Notes under the pieces: generated by a model | What the model was told of the DNA's origin: nothing | Seen by the model: the letters and a program-made list of their open reading frames with translations, nothing else | Database searches by the model: none | Source: Antrihabitans stalactiti | Lineage (GTDB): Bacteria > Actinomycetota > Actinomycetes > Mycobacteriales > Mycobacteriaceae | Assembly (NCBI RefSeq): GCF_012932915.1 | Contig: NZ_VCQU01000016.1 | Coordinates: 1-64,000, forward strand | Reading direction: 5' to 3' | DNA length: 64,000 nucleotides | Made by a program: the position numbers and the translations under genes | Part shown: positions 39,169 to 47,421 of the stretch, in pieces | How positions within the stretch are numbered: position 1 is the first letter of the stretch | Layout of the letters: every line of letters starts with the position of its first letter

Positions 39169-39765
39169 ATGACCAAGAAAACTGCCCCGCAGATTGCCCC
39201 CCACGCTCCGCGCGCTGGCATCATCACCGACATCACCTTCACCCTTGCGGGTGAACAACGCGGCACTGTCGATGGATTCAATATCGGGACCTACGAAGCG
39301 AGGGTTGTGCTCCGTTTAGGCAAGCTGCGAATGACCTTCACCAGCGCGCAGCAAGCCCAGCATGTGCGCGGGTACTTCGCGATGGCGCGCCAAGGGATGC
39401 TGCTGGCTCCGCAGTTCGCGCCGATGCCGCGGGTCGAACTCGATGAGCACACCCAAACGAGCATCGTCGCGGTGGAGTGGGTTGCCACCCCCACCGGGAG
39501 TGCCAGCATCGAGCAGTTCCGCAATCCGCGCAGCGGGAAGGTGTCCAACTATGTGGCGCTTCGGATCGGGAATCTCACCTTCCGAATCCTGGACCGGATC
39601 GCGCTCGACAGGGTGACCGAGCTGCTCGCAAAAACTCACGGGCTGGCGTGCGTCGCCTTCCCCAGCGGTGAGGAGTTCACGGTTGATCCGACCGCCGCTG
39701 ATTGGCACGAGCGAAAGGACGTGCGGTTCGCCCGGATGGGGACGGGGTGGGTGCCTACCCGCTAA
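39169..39765 (+). CDS. hypothetical protein
   Basis: A 198-residue protein of unknown family. Sequence such as GIITDITFTLAGEQRGTVDGFNIGTYEARVVLRLGKLRMTFTSAQQAQHVRGYFAMARQ suggests a mixed alpha/beta protein without membrane segments. ATG 39169 has an AGAAAGG site 11 bases upstream; the long open frame before this ATG is not likely to be coding. It is the first gene after the inverted-repeat region. Confidence 0.65.
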   Translation: MTKKTAPQIAPHAPRAGIITDITFTLAGEQRGTVDGFNIGTYEARVVLRLGKLRMTFTSAQQAQHVRGYFAMARQGMLLAPQFAPMPRVELDEHTQTSIVAVEWVATPTGSASIEQFRNPRSGKVSNYVALRIGNLTFRILDRIALDRVTELLAKTHGLACVAFPSGEEFTVDPTAADWHERKDVRFARMGTGWVPTR

Positions 39766-39774
39766 GCGGGGCTC

Positions 39775-39802
39775 TTATCCACAGGCCCGGGGCTTATCCC
39801 CA
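39775..39802. promoter_or_regulatory. two DnaA-box-like sites
   Basis: TTATCCACA (39775-39783) matches the DnaA box consensus perfectly, and TTATCCCCA (39794-39802) differs by one base. They are direct repeats 19 bases apart, flanked by short GC palindromes (GCCCGGGGC, GTCCCGGG). This could be a DnaA-dependent origin or a regulatory site. Confidence 0.5.
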
Positions 39803-39903
39803 AGTCCCGGGTCTTTCTCGGTCACGGCCATGGCCGAGAGCCAAAGCGGGGAAATACTCAAGACAGCTGCAACCGCAACCACTCACACGCAGGAGCGCAC
39901 CTG

Positions 39904-40227
39904 ATGACCACGACCGAATGGCAACTCACGGTTACAACCTTCGCCGGCGATCTCATCGACGCCCAGCGCGGATGCAGCAACGATCGCAATACCGCGATCT
40001 GCGAACTCTTCGCTGCCGCGCATGATCACGTCGTCGAGCGCGACACCGACATCTTGCCCGTGTACACCCTGATCCTCGCCGGCCAGATGATCGGCTTCGT
40101 GGCAACAGGTCAGACACCAAGAACCAGGCACCCCGATCTCGGCGGTGTGATCGATCAGCTGCAGGTAGTCGAGACCGCAGTGCGAACTGTCACTTTAGAA
40201 CGGCGTGAGTTGATTCGGCGCCGATAG
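39904..40227 (+). CDS. small hypothetical protein
   Basis: A 107-residue helical protein (MTTTEWQLTVTTFAGDLIDAQRGCSNDRNTAICELFAAAHDHVVERDTDIL) with no known family. ATG 39904 follows a GGAG site. It lies between the DnaA-box-like pair and the HNH gene on the opposite strand. Confidence 0.6.
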   Translation: MTTTEWQLTVTTFAGDLIDAQRGCSNDRNTAICELFAAAHDHVVERDTDILPVYTLILAGQMIGFVATGQTPRTRHPDLGGVIDQLQVVETAVRTVTLERRELIRRR

Positions 40228-40271
40228 TGCCCGCGCACCCACGAGAGCCGTCTCGGGGTCGAAACGGCGGT

Positions 40272-41123
40272 CTACCGGTGCATTGTGAAGGTGATCGGCC
40301 GGTGTTGCCAGCGGTCATTCCAGCGGAACTGGATGGTCTTCGGCACTCCGTCCAATATCCATGTCAACGAATCGGGACGTTGAAGCACACCGAGCAGAGG
40401 ATTGATCTTGTCGTCGTGTAGCAGGGCTTCGGACTGGTTAAAGATGCACATGGTGAAGCTAACTCCCGCGAGATCTACGATCCCTCCCAACAACGTCCGT
40501 GGATCGTGCTTGATGAGCGGCTGAGCGGACCACCATTCGTTGATCACAACTTCAGCCCGGGTGAACGGATCGAACTTCAGATGCGAGTTCGATAGGTTGC
40601 CTGTGACACCCAACCCCCAGGTTCGGGGCCACTCAGCGCGGTCCAACAGCAAATCGATCGACTCGTCGGGAATGATCGTGGTGACGCGCTTTCCGTCGCC
40701 CTCGGTAAAGACATCCGCGGCGGCGTGAGTGATGATTAGCTTAAGCACCCATCGCTGAAAGTCGTCCCCCGATACCTCGATCGTTTCCGCTGGGCCCCAC
40801 TCGCCGCCGCCGTTCTTATATCGAATCGCTATGTCCCGAAGGAACGTTGCGAAATCTAGCGCCGTGCTGTCTGCGTCGGAAAGGTCGTTGTTGTGCCGTG
40901 TGCATAGCACGTTGGCGACAAAGTTCTTGGGCTTAATGTCGACAGGGATGCGATAGTTCGCGGTGGGCTTGATCACCACACTTGGATCGTCGAACGTGTA
41001 GAGCTTGATAAGAGCATGGGAGACGTAGTGTTCGCCCGATATCTTAGTCGAGCACCCGCCTCGCGAATTCGCATAACACTTCGGGTGCTTGTAGGTCAGG
41101 TCGGGCGGTTGCCGAACGGTCAT
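40272..41123 (-). CDS. HNH-like nuclease
   Basis: A 283-residue protein. A treble-clef HNH pattern is visible: CYANSRGGCSTKISGEH (Cys16, Cys24, His32) followed by VLCTRHNNDLSDADSTALD. The rest has no recognised domain. HNH enzymes of this type cut DNA and are common in restriction and phage-defence systems. It is on the same strand as, and 53 bases after, the DUF4062 gene, so the two are probably one unit. Confidence 0.68.
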   Translation of the reverse strand: MTVRQPPDLTYKHPKCYANSRGGCSTKISGEHYVSHALIKLYTFDDPSVVIKPTANYRIPVDIKPKNFVANVLCTRHNNDLSDADSTALDFATFLRDIAIRYKNGGGEWGPAETIEVSGDDFQRWVLKLIITHAAADVFTEGDGKRVTTIIPDESIDLLLDRAEWPRTWGLGVTGNLSNSHLKFDPFTRAEVVINEWWSAQPLIKHDPRTLLGGIVDLAGVSFTMCIFNQSEALLHDDKINPLLGVLQRPDSLTWILDGVPKTIQFRWNDRWQHRPITFTMHR

Positions 41124-41176
41124 GTGATCCCTTGTCGAGCGTGCGGTGCGCGTGCTGCCGTGTTCAGCGGCTCGCC

Positions 41177-42094
41177 CTATGTGTTAAGCCATGTCTGACC
41201 GGTCAATTGATCAAAGTCGAGAACGGTTGTCGTCTCGATTTCCTTCCCGGACACGTCGCGATAGGTGAGATTTGCGGTGTGTTTAGTGGGGAGATCGGTT
41301 GTGCTTCGTTTGGGCCCGTAGTCCCAGACAGCCTTCCATTCTTGGCCCGGAACCAAGCAACTGAGAGTGTCTGGAATCGGCAAGTCTTGGATCGGTCGGC
41401 CTTCGCTATCGGGGCTCGTTTGCGGTCGTGGATCGATGTTCGGGCGAATGTCGAAGGCCGGCGCAGTACCGAAATTCCTGATGATGAGGTTTGTGAAGTG
41501 CCGATTCTGTGGCTCAAGTTCGAGGTACGCCATTACGTAGGGCGCTAGGCCGCTTTGCGGCTCAGGGGCATTGGCTTCGAGTCGCAGGCCGTCCCGGACC
41601 TTCGCGACGATATCTTGTACTGCACGTCGCGCAAACTCTTCCGGGTCGTCGAATTCGTGGTAGATCGACGAACTGCCCATGCGATCTTTGTACTTTCGCA
41701 GAAGCTTCATCTGCTTTTCGTCGAACGTTTCCGGGGCCACTGGACGGCGCGAGAAGTACAACAGCGCTGGTTTCTTCGCGGCGACCACGCGGTCGATTTC
41801 GTGCTCACTCGCCGCTGTCTTCTTGTCGGGCATTAGTTGGCCAATTCGGGTCCAGAAGATCCCGACTACGAGGTCGCACGTGTCGACTAGTTGCTCGTCG
41901 AGGATGTCCTGAGGAAGCTGGCCGACCGTCGGGATGCTGTCTGTCTCCCACATTCTGGGAAGCAAGACAACTTTGCTAGTCGGAGTGTTGCGCGCGTTGT
42001 GTTCCCACATTTCGCGGCGGAGTGCGTCCCGCTCTTCGTGGACGTCGCCAGGCGACGCGATGAACACATGGACGACGTGGGCTGTGTAAGTCAC
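41177..42094 (-). CDS. DUF4062 protein, second copy
   Basis: A 305-residue protein. VHVFIASPGDVHEERDALRREMWEHNA, VVLLPRMWETDSIP, ILDEQLVDTCDLVVGIFWTRIG and SEHEIDRVVAAKKPALLYFS are the DUF4062 pattern, better preserved than in the 21746 copy. The C-terminal part (LIIRNFGTAPAFDIRPNID) matches the C-terminal part of that copy, so both share the same two-domain build. The GTG start is the only one before the first strand. DUF4062 often belongs to conflict systems; an NAD- or nucleotide-directed activity is possible but not shown. Confidence 0.75.
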   Translation of the reverse strand: MTYTAHVVHVFIASPGDVHEERDALRREMWEHNARNTPTSKVVLLPRMWETDSIPTVGQLPQDILDEQLVDTCDLVVGIFWTRIGQLMPDKKTAASEHEIDRVVAAKKPALLYFSRRPVAPETFDEKQMKLLRKYKDRMGSSSIYHEFDDPEEFARRAVQDIVAKVRDGLRLEANAPEPQSGLAPYVMAYLELEPQNRHFTNLIIRNFGTAPAFDIRPNIDPRPQTSPDSEGRPIQDLPIPDTLSCLVPGQEWKAVWDYGPKRSTTDLPTKHTANLTYRDVSGKEIETTTVLDFDQLTGQTWLNT

Positions 42095-42438
42095 GTCGAC
42101 CGTTCTACTCGGCCGCTGCCTGCGTGAAGTTCTCGGGCATACCGATTTACATGGAAATGTCCCAAACTAACCAGTCCTGGTTGACACAAGATGCTCGTCG
42201 GCTCGCAGAATGTAGCCACGGAAGGCGCGCGCGAGCCATGTGTGCACCACCGCAAAGGGATCGTTGCGAGGTCCGCTGAAGGATTCCTACGTCCATTGGG
42301 CGCCGTTGTCGGAAACAACGAGCGAGGCGCGGGCGTCGCGAGTCAACCTCCCATATTGTGAGGGTTCGACACCAAGAAGTATGTGGTGCTAACTCGTTTG
42401 CAGCTGATTGATGTCGCAGCCTTGAAGGGGATGGTTCT
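42095..42438. other. 344-base divergent intergenic region
   Basis: It separates the divergent DUF4062 and NRDE genes and must hold both promoters. TTGACA at 42181 could be a -35 box for the + strand gene, but no convincing -10 box is found at the usual distance. No gene is supported here. Confidence 0.5.
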
Positions 42439-43227
42439 GTGTGTCTGGTCCTGGTCGCATGGCAGGCGCATCCGGAGTTCCCTCTGGTCGTCGCGGCCAA
42501 TCGCGACGAATTTTATTGGCGCGCAACAGACTCACTCGGATGGTGGGATGAACCCCGGCGCATCCTGGCAGGTCGCGACAGGTCCAGCGCAGGAACTTGG
42601 ATGGGAATCACGTCGAACCTGAGGTTCGCAGCTGTCACCAATGTACGGAGCGGACCACGCAGCGGCGGTGATAAACCGTTGAAGTCACGCGGAAACCTGC
42701 CCACCGACTTCATGCGTGCCGACACGACTCCGCAGGACCAGGCTTCCGCCGTGCACGCCGAGGGTGGCGAGTATGGCGGGTTCAACATGATTTGCTCAGA
42801 CCTGCGCGACCTGTGGTGGGTGTCGAACCGCTCGCCGAGGTCACCGCAGAACGTCGAGCCGGGTATCCATGGAATCTCGAACGCGGCATTGAACACGCCG
42901 TGGCCCAAAGTAACTGGCGGGAAGGCCGAGTTCGCGGCTGCGCTCGCGGCGGACGACGGCTCGGACTCAGCGGTCACTAGTTACTTAGATCTGTTGCACG
43001 ACAAGAGGTATGCACCTCGAGCTGAGCTTCCACACACCGGCGTCGATCCCGTCTCGGAGAAGCTGCTGTCTTCTCGCTTCGTTCGGATGGGGTTCTACGG
43101 GACCAGGTCGTCGACAGTGCTACGCGTTCGTCGGGACGGGTCCTTCGATGTGACCGAGCGCCGGTTCGGGCCGCTCCGGCAGATTGGTGAAGCGCGGTTT
43201 ACGAGCGCGGAGACGCAGCGCTTGTAG
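42439..43227 (+). CDS. NRDE/TANGO2-family protein
   Basis: A 262-residue NRDE protein: MCLVLVAWQAHPEFPLVVAANRDEFYWRAT is the diagnostic start, with Cys2 as the probable Ntn-type nucleophile after Met removal, and NVRSGPRSGGDKPLKSRGNLPTDF follows. The family may act in lipid or heme metabolism; the activity is unproven. GTG 42439 is chosen so that the conserved Met-Cys-Leu is the N-terminus. The 3' end overlaps the convergent DUF3068 gene by 29 bases. Confidence 0.88.
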   Translation: MCLVLVAWQAHPEFPLVVAANRDEFYWRATDSLGWWDEPRRILAGRDRSSAGTWMGITSNLRFAAVTNVRSGPRSGGDKPLKSRGNLPTDFMRADTTPQDQASAVHAEGGEYGGFNMICSDLRDLWWVSNRSPRSPQNVEPGIHGISNAALNTPWPKVTGGKAEFAAALAADDGSDSAVTSYLDLLHDKRYAPRAELPHTGVDPVSEKLLSSRFVRMGFYGTRSSTVLRVRRDGSFDVTERRFGPLRQIGEARFTSAETQRL

Positions 43228-44305
43228 TTACCTGCCCGTCGGCCGCTGCCACTTCGCTATCGAAGCCTGGCTCCGGAACGCGGCCTCCCGATCGCCGGGT
43301 GAGGACCGCCGCGGCCGCGAACGACAGCAGACCGATGCCCGCGAGACCTATTGGTCCGTAACGATTTACGAGTAGCAAGTTCGAACGCGCCTCCTTAGCG
43401 ACGCTCGTGAGGTGTTGGAGCGTTGTGTCGCCGAATTTCGTCCTCGCATCCAACGTCGTCAATGCGTGCGGGTCGTCGATGCTTCGTGCGAGGTAGCGAT
43501 GCAGGTGTTCTTCGACCGCCACGATTGCGCCGGAGACCGGTTCTACCCAGAGGTCGCGTTCGTTCTCGTACCACAAATCGAATGTGACCTGCTGATCCCC
43601 GCCGGGGATGCCCCAGTTCGATGCCGCGAGAGTGAGTTTCGCGTCGGGCTGTCCAATCCTGAGGTTGATTGGATCGAGCTTCTGGTGGAAGTGGTAGAGC
43701 TGCATGCCACCTTCGACGCGGTCGTCGTCGGTATAGTCGATCGGTCGAGTGACCCGGGCGATGGTGTCGAAGTACGGGTATGACGTCCGCTCAGTGTCGA
43801 ATGGAAATTTGTACTGAAAGCCTTTCCTGACAGCGGAATCCGGTGGCTTGTTCTGCACCGTCTGGAGGAAACCGGGTGGGTCGGCGACGGGCACCCCCGT
43901 CGATCGGTCGAGGGTGACTCGGTCGACCGAGGCGCTAATCGGGTCGTTGTCGGGCCGGTCGGCGCGATTCATCGACGTCGCCGCTTGCAGGGTGACGACG
44001 TCAGCGTCGGACGGGTCTTGAACGGTGACATACACGCGGAAGATCAGGGGGACACCGGTTTCAGTGGCGGCATGGCCGTTCGAGGTCTGGGTGATATCGA
44101 CCAACGAGGACCCGGGCGCGACGGACAGCGTGTTTGCCTCGATGTCGAGTGGGATCTTTTCGAGCTTCGGAACGGCGTAAGTCGGAAGGAGAATTGCCGC
44201 TGTCAATGTGAACGCACCCAACGCAATCAGCGCACAAACGCCGGTGCGACGTCGTCGCGATGTGAAGGTCGTCCGGTCGCCGTCTGCGGCCGAGTGTCTG
44301 GTCAT
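43199..44305 (-). CDS. DUF3068 (PorA-type) membrane protein
   Basis: A 368-residue protein with an N-terminal helix (RRRTGVCALIALGAFTLTAAILLPTYAVPKLEKIPLD), a large extracytoplasmic domain and a C-terminal helix (YGPIGLAGIGLLSFAAAAVLTRR). The motif IPLDIEANTLSVAPGS and the spacing are typical of the mycolata DUF3068 proteins. The role is unknown, perhaps envelope lipid or porin related. The start ATG 44305 was chosen because it overlaps the upstream stop (ATGA); a longer frame to 44377 exists. Confidence 0.82.
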   Translation of the reverse strand: MTRHSAADGDRTTFTSRRRRTGVCALIALGAFTLTAAILLPTYAVPKLEKIPLDIEANTLSVAPGSSLVDITQTSNGHAATETGVPLIFRVYVTVQDPSDADVVTLQAATSMNRADRPDNDPISASVDRVTLDRSTGVPVADPPGFLQTVQNKPPDSAVRKGFQYKFPFDTERTSYPYFDTIARVTRPIDYTDDDRVEGGMQLYHFHQKLDPINLRIGQPDAKLTLAASNWGIPGGDQQVTFDLWYENERDLWVEPVSGAIVAVEEHLHRYLARSIDDPHALTTLDARTKFGDTTLQHLTSVAKEARSNLLLVNRYGPIGLAGIGLLSFAAAAVLTRRSGGRVPEPGFDSEVAAADGQVTTSAASPRS

Positions 44306-45213
44306 GGCGTGACTCCAGCGTCGAGAATTTCGATCATCATGCGATGGGCGGCGAGCGGGTTTCGGCTCGCTTGCCACGCCGCGTGCCGGGTCCGGGGGAT
44401 GAGACCGGTTTCGAGTACGGCGTTGGATTTCGGCGTCACGGCGTGCCAGTGCATCGTCAGTTGTCGAATCTGGCGGTACCGGCGCAGCCGCTCAGGCAGT
44501 TGGGTGCGCGCGTATATGACTGCGACACAGCAGAAGAGCAGTGCAGTCAATGACAATAGCGATCGAGATATGAGGATCGTGTGGTCGGTGTACCAGTTGG
44601 TGAAACCGAGATCGTCGAGGACGAAGAAGCTGACCTTGTGTACACACCACAGGATCAAGCTCCAACACGTTCCTGCGACAGCGATCAGAACTGTCCGGAT
44701 AGGGCCATTCTCGACCAGCCGCCAGACCCGACGAAGATAGAAGAGGCACACAATTGGCGTTGCCGCAGTTGTCGCGAGTATCGCCGCCCAGAACACAGCG
44801 AGAGGTCCCGTCGCCCGCAATGGTTCTGTGGGCGCCTCGATGTCCGGTGCAGGCGAAAGCATGAAGGTCACGATCAGGATCGTCCACAGGATCAGCGTGC
44901 CTGCCACGACTCGCCGCATCGATAGTTGATGGCCGGCGACGCGCAGCACGAGCGTCAATCCATTCCACAAGGCCGCCGTAAGTAGCAGCCAGGCGACAAG
45001 ACCGGAGATGCCCCAGACACTAGTCAGGGTGTGAAATCGGGGGTCGATCTGCCCGTACGCGATCGGTTCGATTTGCAAGAGGCTGAAACCCGCCAGCAGC
45101 ATGAGCAGGTTGGTGAAAGTTCGTGTGTTCGGTCTGTCCCGATAGGTCGGCAACCGCAGAGCGATTATCGCAACCAGCATTGTCGGAGCGAGCCACTGAA
45201 TGAGTCCGTTCAT
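44302..45213 (-). CDS. MAB_1171c-like multi-pass membrane protein
   Basis: A 303-residue protein with about seven membrane segments (for example WLAPTMLVAIIALRLPTYR, VWGISGLVAWLLLTAALWNGLTL, GTLILWTILIVTFMLS) and a cytosolic basic tail. It fits the family annotated as putative transporter MAB_1171c/DUF6545, often next to XRE and ImmA genes. The substrate is unknown. ATG 45213 overlaps the ImmA stop; ATG 45222 is an alternative start. Confidence 0.75.
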   Translation of the reverse strand: MNGLIQWLAPTMLVAIIALRLPTYRDRPNTRTFTNLLMLLAGFSLLQIEPIAYGQIDPRFHTLTSVWGISGLVAWLLLTAALWNGLTLVLRVAGHQLSMRRVVAGTLILWTILIVTFMLSPAPDIEAPTEPLRATGPLAVFWAAILATTAATPIVCLFYLRRVWRLVENGPIRTVLIAVAGTCWSLILWCVHKVSFFVLDDLGFTNWYTDHTILISRSLLSLTALLFCCVAVIYARTQLPERLRRYRQIRQLTMHWHAVTPKSNAVLETGLIPRTRHAAWQASRNPLAAHRMMIEILDAGVTP

Positions 45214-45764
45214 ACTCGCCACCCGATCAGAGCCGCGACCCGACGTACCAACTCCCTGTCACGTTGCTCGGCTGGTTCGCTATACAACTCTTGGCGTAGC
45301 TCGTCGGCGTGCCCCATGATGAGGGTGGCTAGCCATTCCGCTTCGCGTTCGATCGGATGGGTGAAGTCGGTGCGGGCCAAGCACACTGGGGTGCCTGCGA
45401 GGCGCTCGACCATTTCCGGGGTGATTCCCGGTGCGGCTCGCGACAGTGTCTGTTCGATGTAGGACTTCAGGCGGGCGGAGTCGGCTCGATGCGCCATCAC
45501 CACATGCGCGATTTCGTGGCAGATGATGTGTTCTCGGTACTTTCCGGCGGCGCCCTGTTTGACCAAGACGACATCAACGAGGTCGGTCGGAACCCACAGG
45601 CCGGAGATCTCGCCGCGTTCGGAGATGGCGCGGGGGAGTTCTTCGACCTTGATCAACCTGCCAAGTTGGAATCCGAGGTCGGCGATGAAACGTTCGATCG
45701 ACCAGGGACGCGAGAACGGCAGTCGTTGGAGTGCAACGGCCGCTCGGTTGTACGCGGGATCCAT
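45210..45764 (-). CDS. ImmA/IrrE-family peptidase
   Basis: A 184-residue metallopeptidase with the zinc motif HEIAH in HIICHEIAHVVMAH and the third ligand in REAEWLATLIMG. It lacks an HTH of its own. The upstream XRE gene overlaps by one base and is the probable target or regulator. The downstream products are membrane proteins, so the system may sense an envelope signal. Confidence 0.87.
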   Translation of the reverse strand: MDPAYNRAAVALQRLPFSRPWSIERFIADLGFQLGRLIKVEELPRAISERGEISGLWVPTDLVDVVLVKQGAAGKYREHIICHEIAHVVMAHRADSARLKSYIEQTLSRAAPGITPEMVERLAGTPVCLARTDFTHPIEREAEWLATLIMGHADELRQELYSEPAEQRDRELVRRVAALIGWRV

Positions 45765-46261
45765 CAGCTCGGCGATGGTGGCGGACTCGCGTATTTTGCT
45801 CGGACATTTTTGATGAGAGCACAGAGGTCAGCGACGGTGTCAGTGCTCAAGCCGTCCGTTCTGCTTCTCAGACCGAGCATGGCCATGTCCTCGTCACGAA
45901 GAACGAGGTAGAGGTCCAAGTTTCGATCGATGAGCAATTGGTCGTCGATCGTGCCGACGAGGTAGTTCTCGTCGGCTGCGAAGTGCCGCGCGATCGCGGA
46001 CAGCATCGTTGGGTCGGCCTTATCGGTCGCCCCGGACCGTAACGCTGCGATCGTTTGCGGAATGACAGGTTTGCCTAGGAGCGTCGAGACCCCTGCGGCG
46101 ACCTCGGAATCGGTCGGAATGGGCTCATCTCGACGCCGGCTGACCTCGAAGAGTCGGCTGATGCGGTAGGACAGGGCAAGACCGCCTTGCGGCAGATCGA
46201 TTGATGTTCTCTTTTGGCTCACAACGGACCTCCGGAAATCTCTCCGAATGACAATTGGCAT
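45764..46261 (-). CDS. XRE-type regulator of the ImmA operon
   Basis: A 165-residue protein with a helical N-terminal domain (LSYRISRLFEVSRRRDEPIPTDSEVAAGVSTLLGKPVIPQTIAALRSG) like the XRE HTH of actinobacterial BldB-neighbour proteins, and a C-terminal half of unknown type. The stop overlaps the ImmA start (TGATG). The start ATG 46261 is preferred to 46309, which lacks conserved sequence. Confidence 0.72.
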   Translation of the reverse strand: MPIVIRRDFRRSVVSQKRTSIDLPQGGLALSYRISRLFEVSRRRDEPIPTDSEVAAGVSTLLGKPVIPQTIAALRSGATDKADPTMLSAIARHFAADENYLVGTIDDQLLIDRNLDLYLVLRDEDMAMLGLRSRTDGLSTDTVADLCALIKNVRAKYASPPPSPS

Positions 46262-46366
46262 GGTGGAGATTGGTACCAGCAACGTTGCCGCAATCTCGAA
46301 TGAACTCACCGACTGCGCTCAGGCAGTCGATGTCTGTGCTTACTCCACCGGGCGACGTTCCGCCAC

Positions 46367-47074
46367 TTATCGGGTCGCCGTCGAGTCGTCTCGCTGTGAT
46401 TCCTCCCATCGTTTCCGAAACGAAGTCTCCATCTCGTCGTCGACATCGAGCAGTCGACCAGCCAGCCATCTGCGATAGAGCCGCTGCTCACGTTCGTGTG
46501 GATCGTCAGAGTCAGGTGGGGAGTCCAATAGGTGTCCGACTGCGAACTCTACGATCGGATGCAACGCGACGCCCGGGCCTCCGTTCCGTTCGAGAAGCAC
46601 TGTGACGTACGCGCCGGAGACGCGAGAGGTGAACCGGTTCAGGTCTTCGCGGGCGGCCGCCAATTTCGGAATCAAGCCGCCGTTCAACGCTTCTTGTTCA
46701 GCGAGGCTGTCATTCAGCACACGTTGGAGTTTGAGCAAATCCGTGAGGTCGCGGTCCGTCATCACCATTTCGCGGGGACCCAGCGCCAAGGTTTTCACCG
46801 CCGACGATGGTTGCTGCGAGTCCTCGATTCGCATGGGCGTTCCTCCGGCCCAAGTCCGCGCTGCGCTGCCGGGCACCCACTGAAGACTTTCGTCTAACTT
46901 TCGGAGCGTGCTGTGATTGGGCCTCTGGCCCGCGCCGGATTCAATCTTCCGCAGCGTCGGCCCACTCGGCCCACCGGCTTCCGCGACCTCGTCCTGCGAT
47001 AGGCCCAAATCCTCACGCCGTGCCTTTGTGACCTGGCCGAAGTGGATCGGTGAGGGCGCACCAGGGTCGTCCAT
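46367..47074 (-). CDS. XRE-type transcription factor
   Basis: A 235-residue protein with a clear HTH (FGQVTKARREDLGLSQDEVAEAGGPSGPTLRKIESGAGQRPNHSTLRKLDESLQW, residues about 12-66) and a C-terminal helical region. ATG 47074 begins just before the HTH; 47086 is the alternative. It lies before and on the same strand as the XRE/ImmA operon, with a 105-base gap, and is divergent from the transfer operon, which it may regulate. Confidence 0.8.
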   Translation of the reverse strand: MDDPGAPSPIHFGQVTKARREDLGLSQDEVAEAGGPSGPTLRKIESGAGQRPNHSTLRKLDESLQWVPGSAARTWAGGTPMRIEDSQQPSSAVKTLALGPREMVMTDRDLTDLLKLQRVLNDSLAEQEALNGGLIPKLAAAREDLNRFTSRVSGAYVTVLLERNGGPGVALHPIVEFAVGHLLDSPPDSDDPHEREQRLYRRWLAGRLLDVDDEMETSFRKRWEESQRDDSTATR

Positions 47075-47421
47075 GAACGCCAGCATACGACACCCGGGGG
47101 CGTATGTGGGAAAGCTAACCGAAAGTTTCAGGCCGATTAAGTAAACAAGCGAGGAGTTTGTTTCGTAGTTTTTTCGTTGCATTTACGTATTCGGCTGCTT
47201 AGGGTCCTGGTGTGCAGGGAGTTCAGCCAAGGGTTCAAGGCGGCAGAGCTTACGCACGGTAGACAGCGCAGTTTGCTTTCGATGAGCGGGAACGCCGCGG
47301 AATTGGCGATCGAGCGGCTTCCCGAAAGAGGCTCCCCGGCCGTTGGCACGACCGGGGAGCCCCAGTACCGACCGGGTTACAGCCCGATCAGTGTTTCAGG
47401 CGCAGAAATGAGGCTTCTGCA
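47075..47421. other. 347-base region before the transfer operon
   Basis: This divergent intergenic region is AT-richer than its surroundings. AAACAA and TTTGTTT (47143-47163) form an inverted repeat of operator size, a candidate site for the XRE protein. A 10-bp perfect hairpin, GGCTCCCCGG (47330-47339) and CCGGGGAGCC (47352-47361), lies 60 bases before the first operon gene and lacks a T-tail. It may be a regulatory stem or the end of an earlier transcript. Confidence 0.55.
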
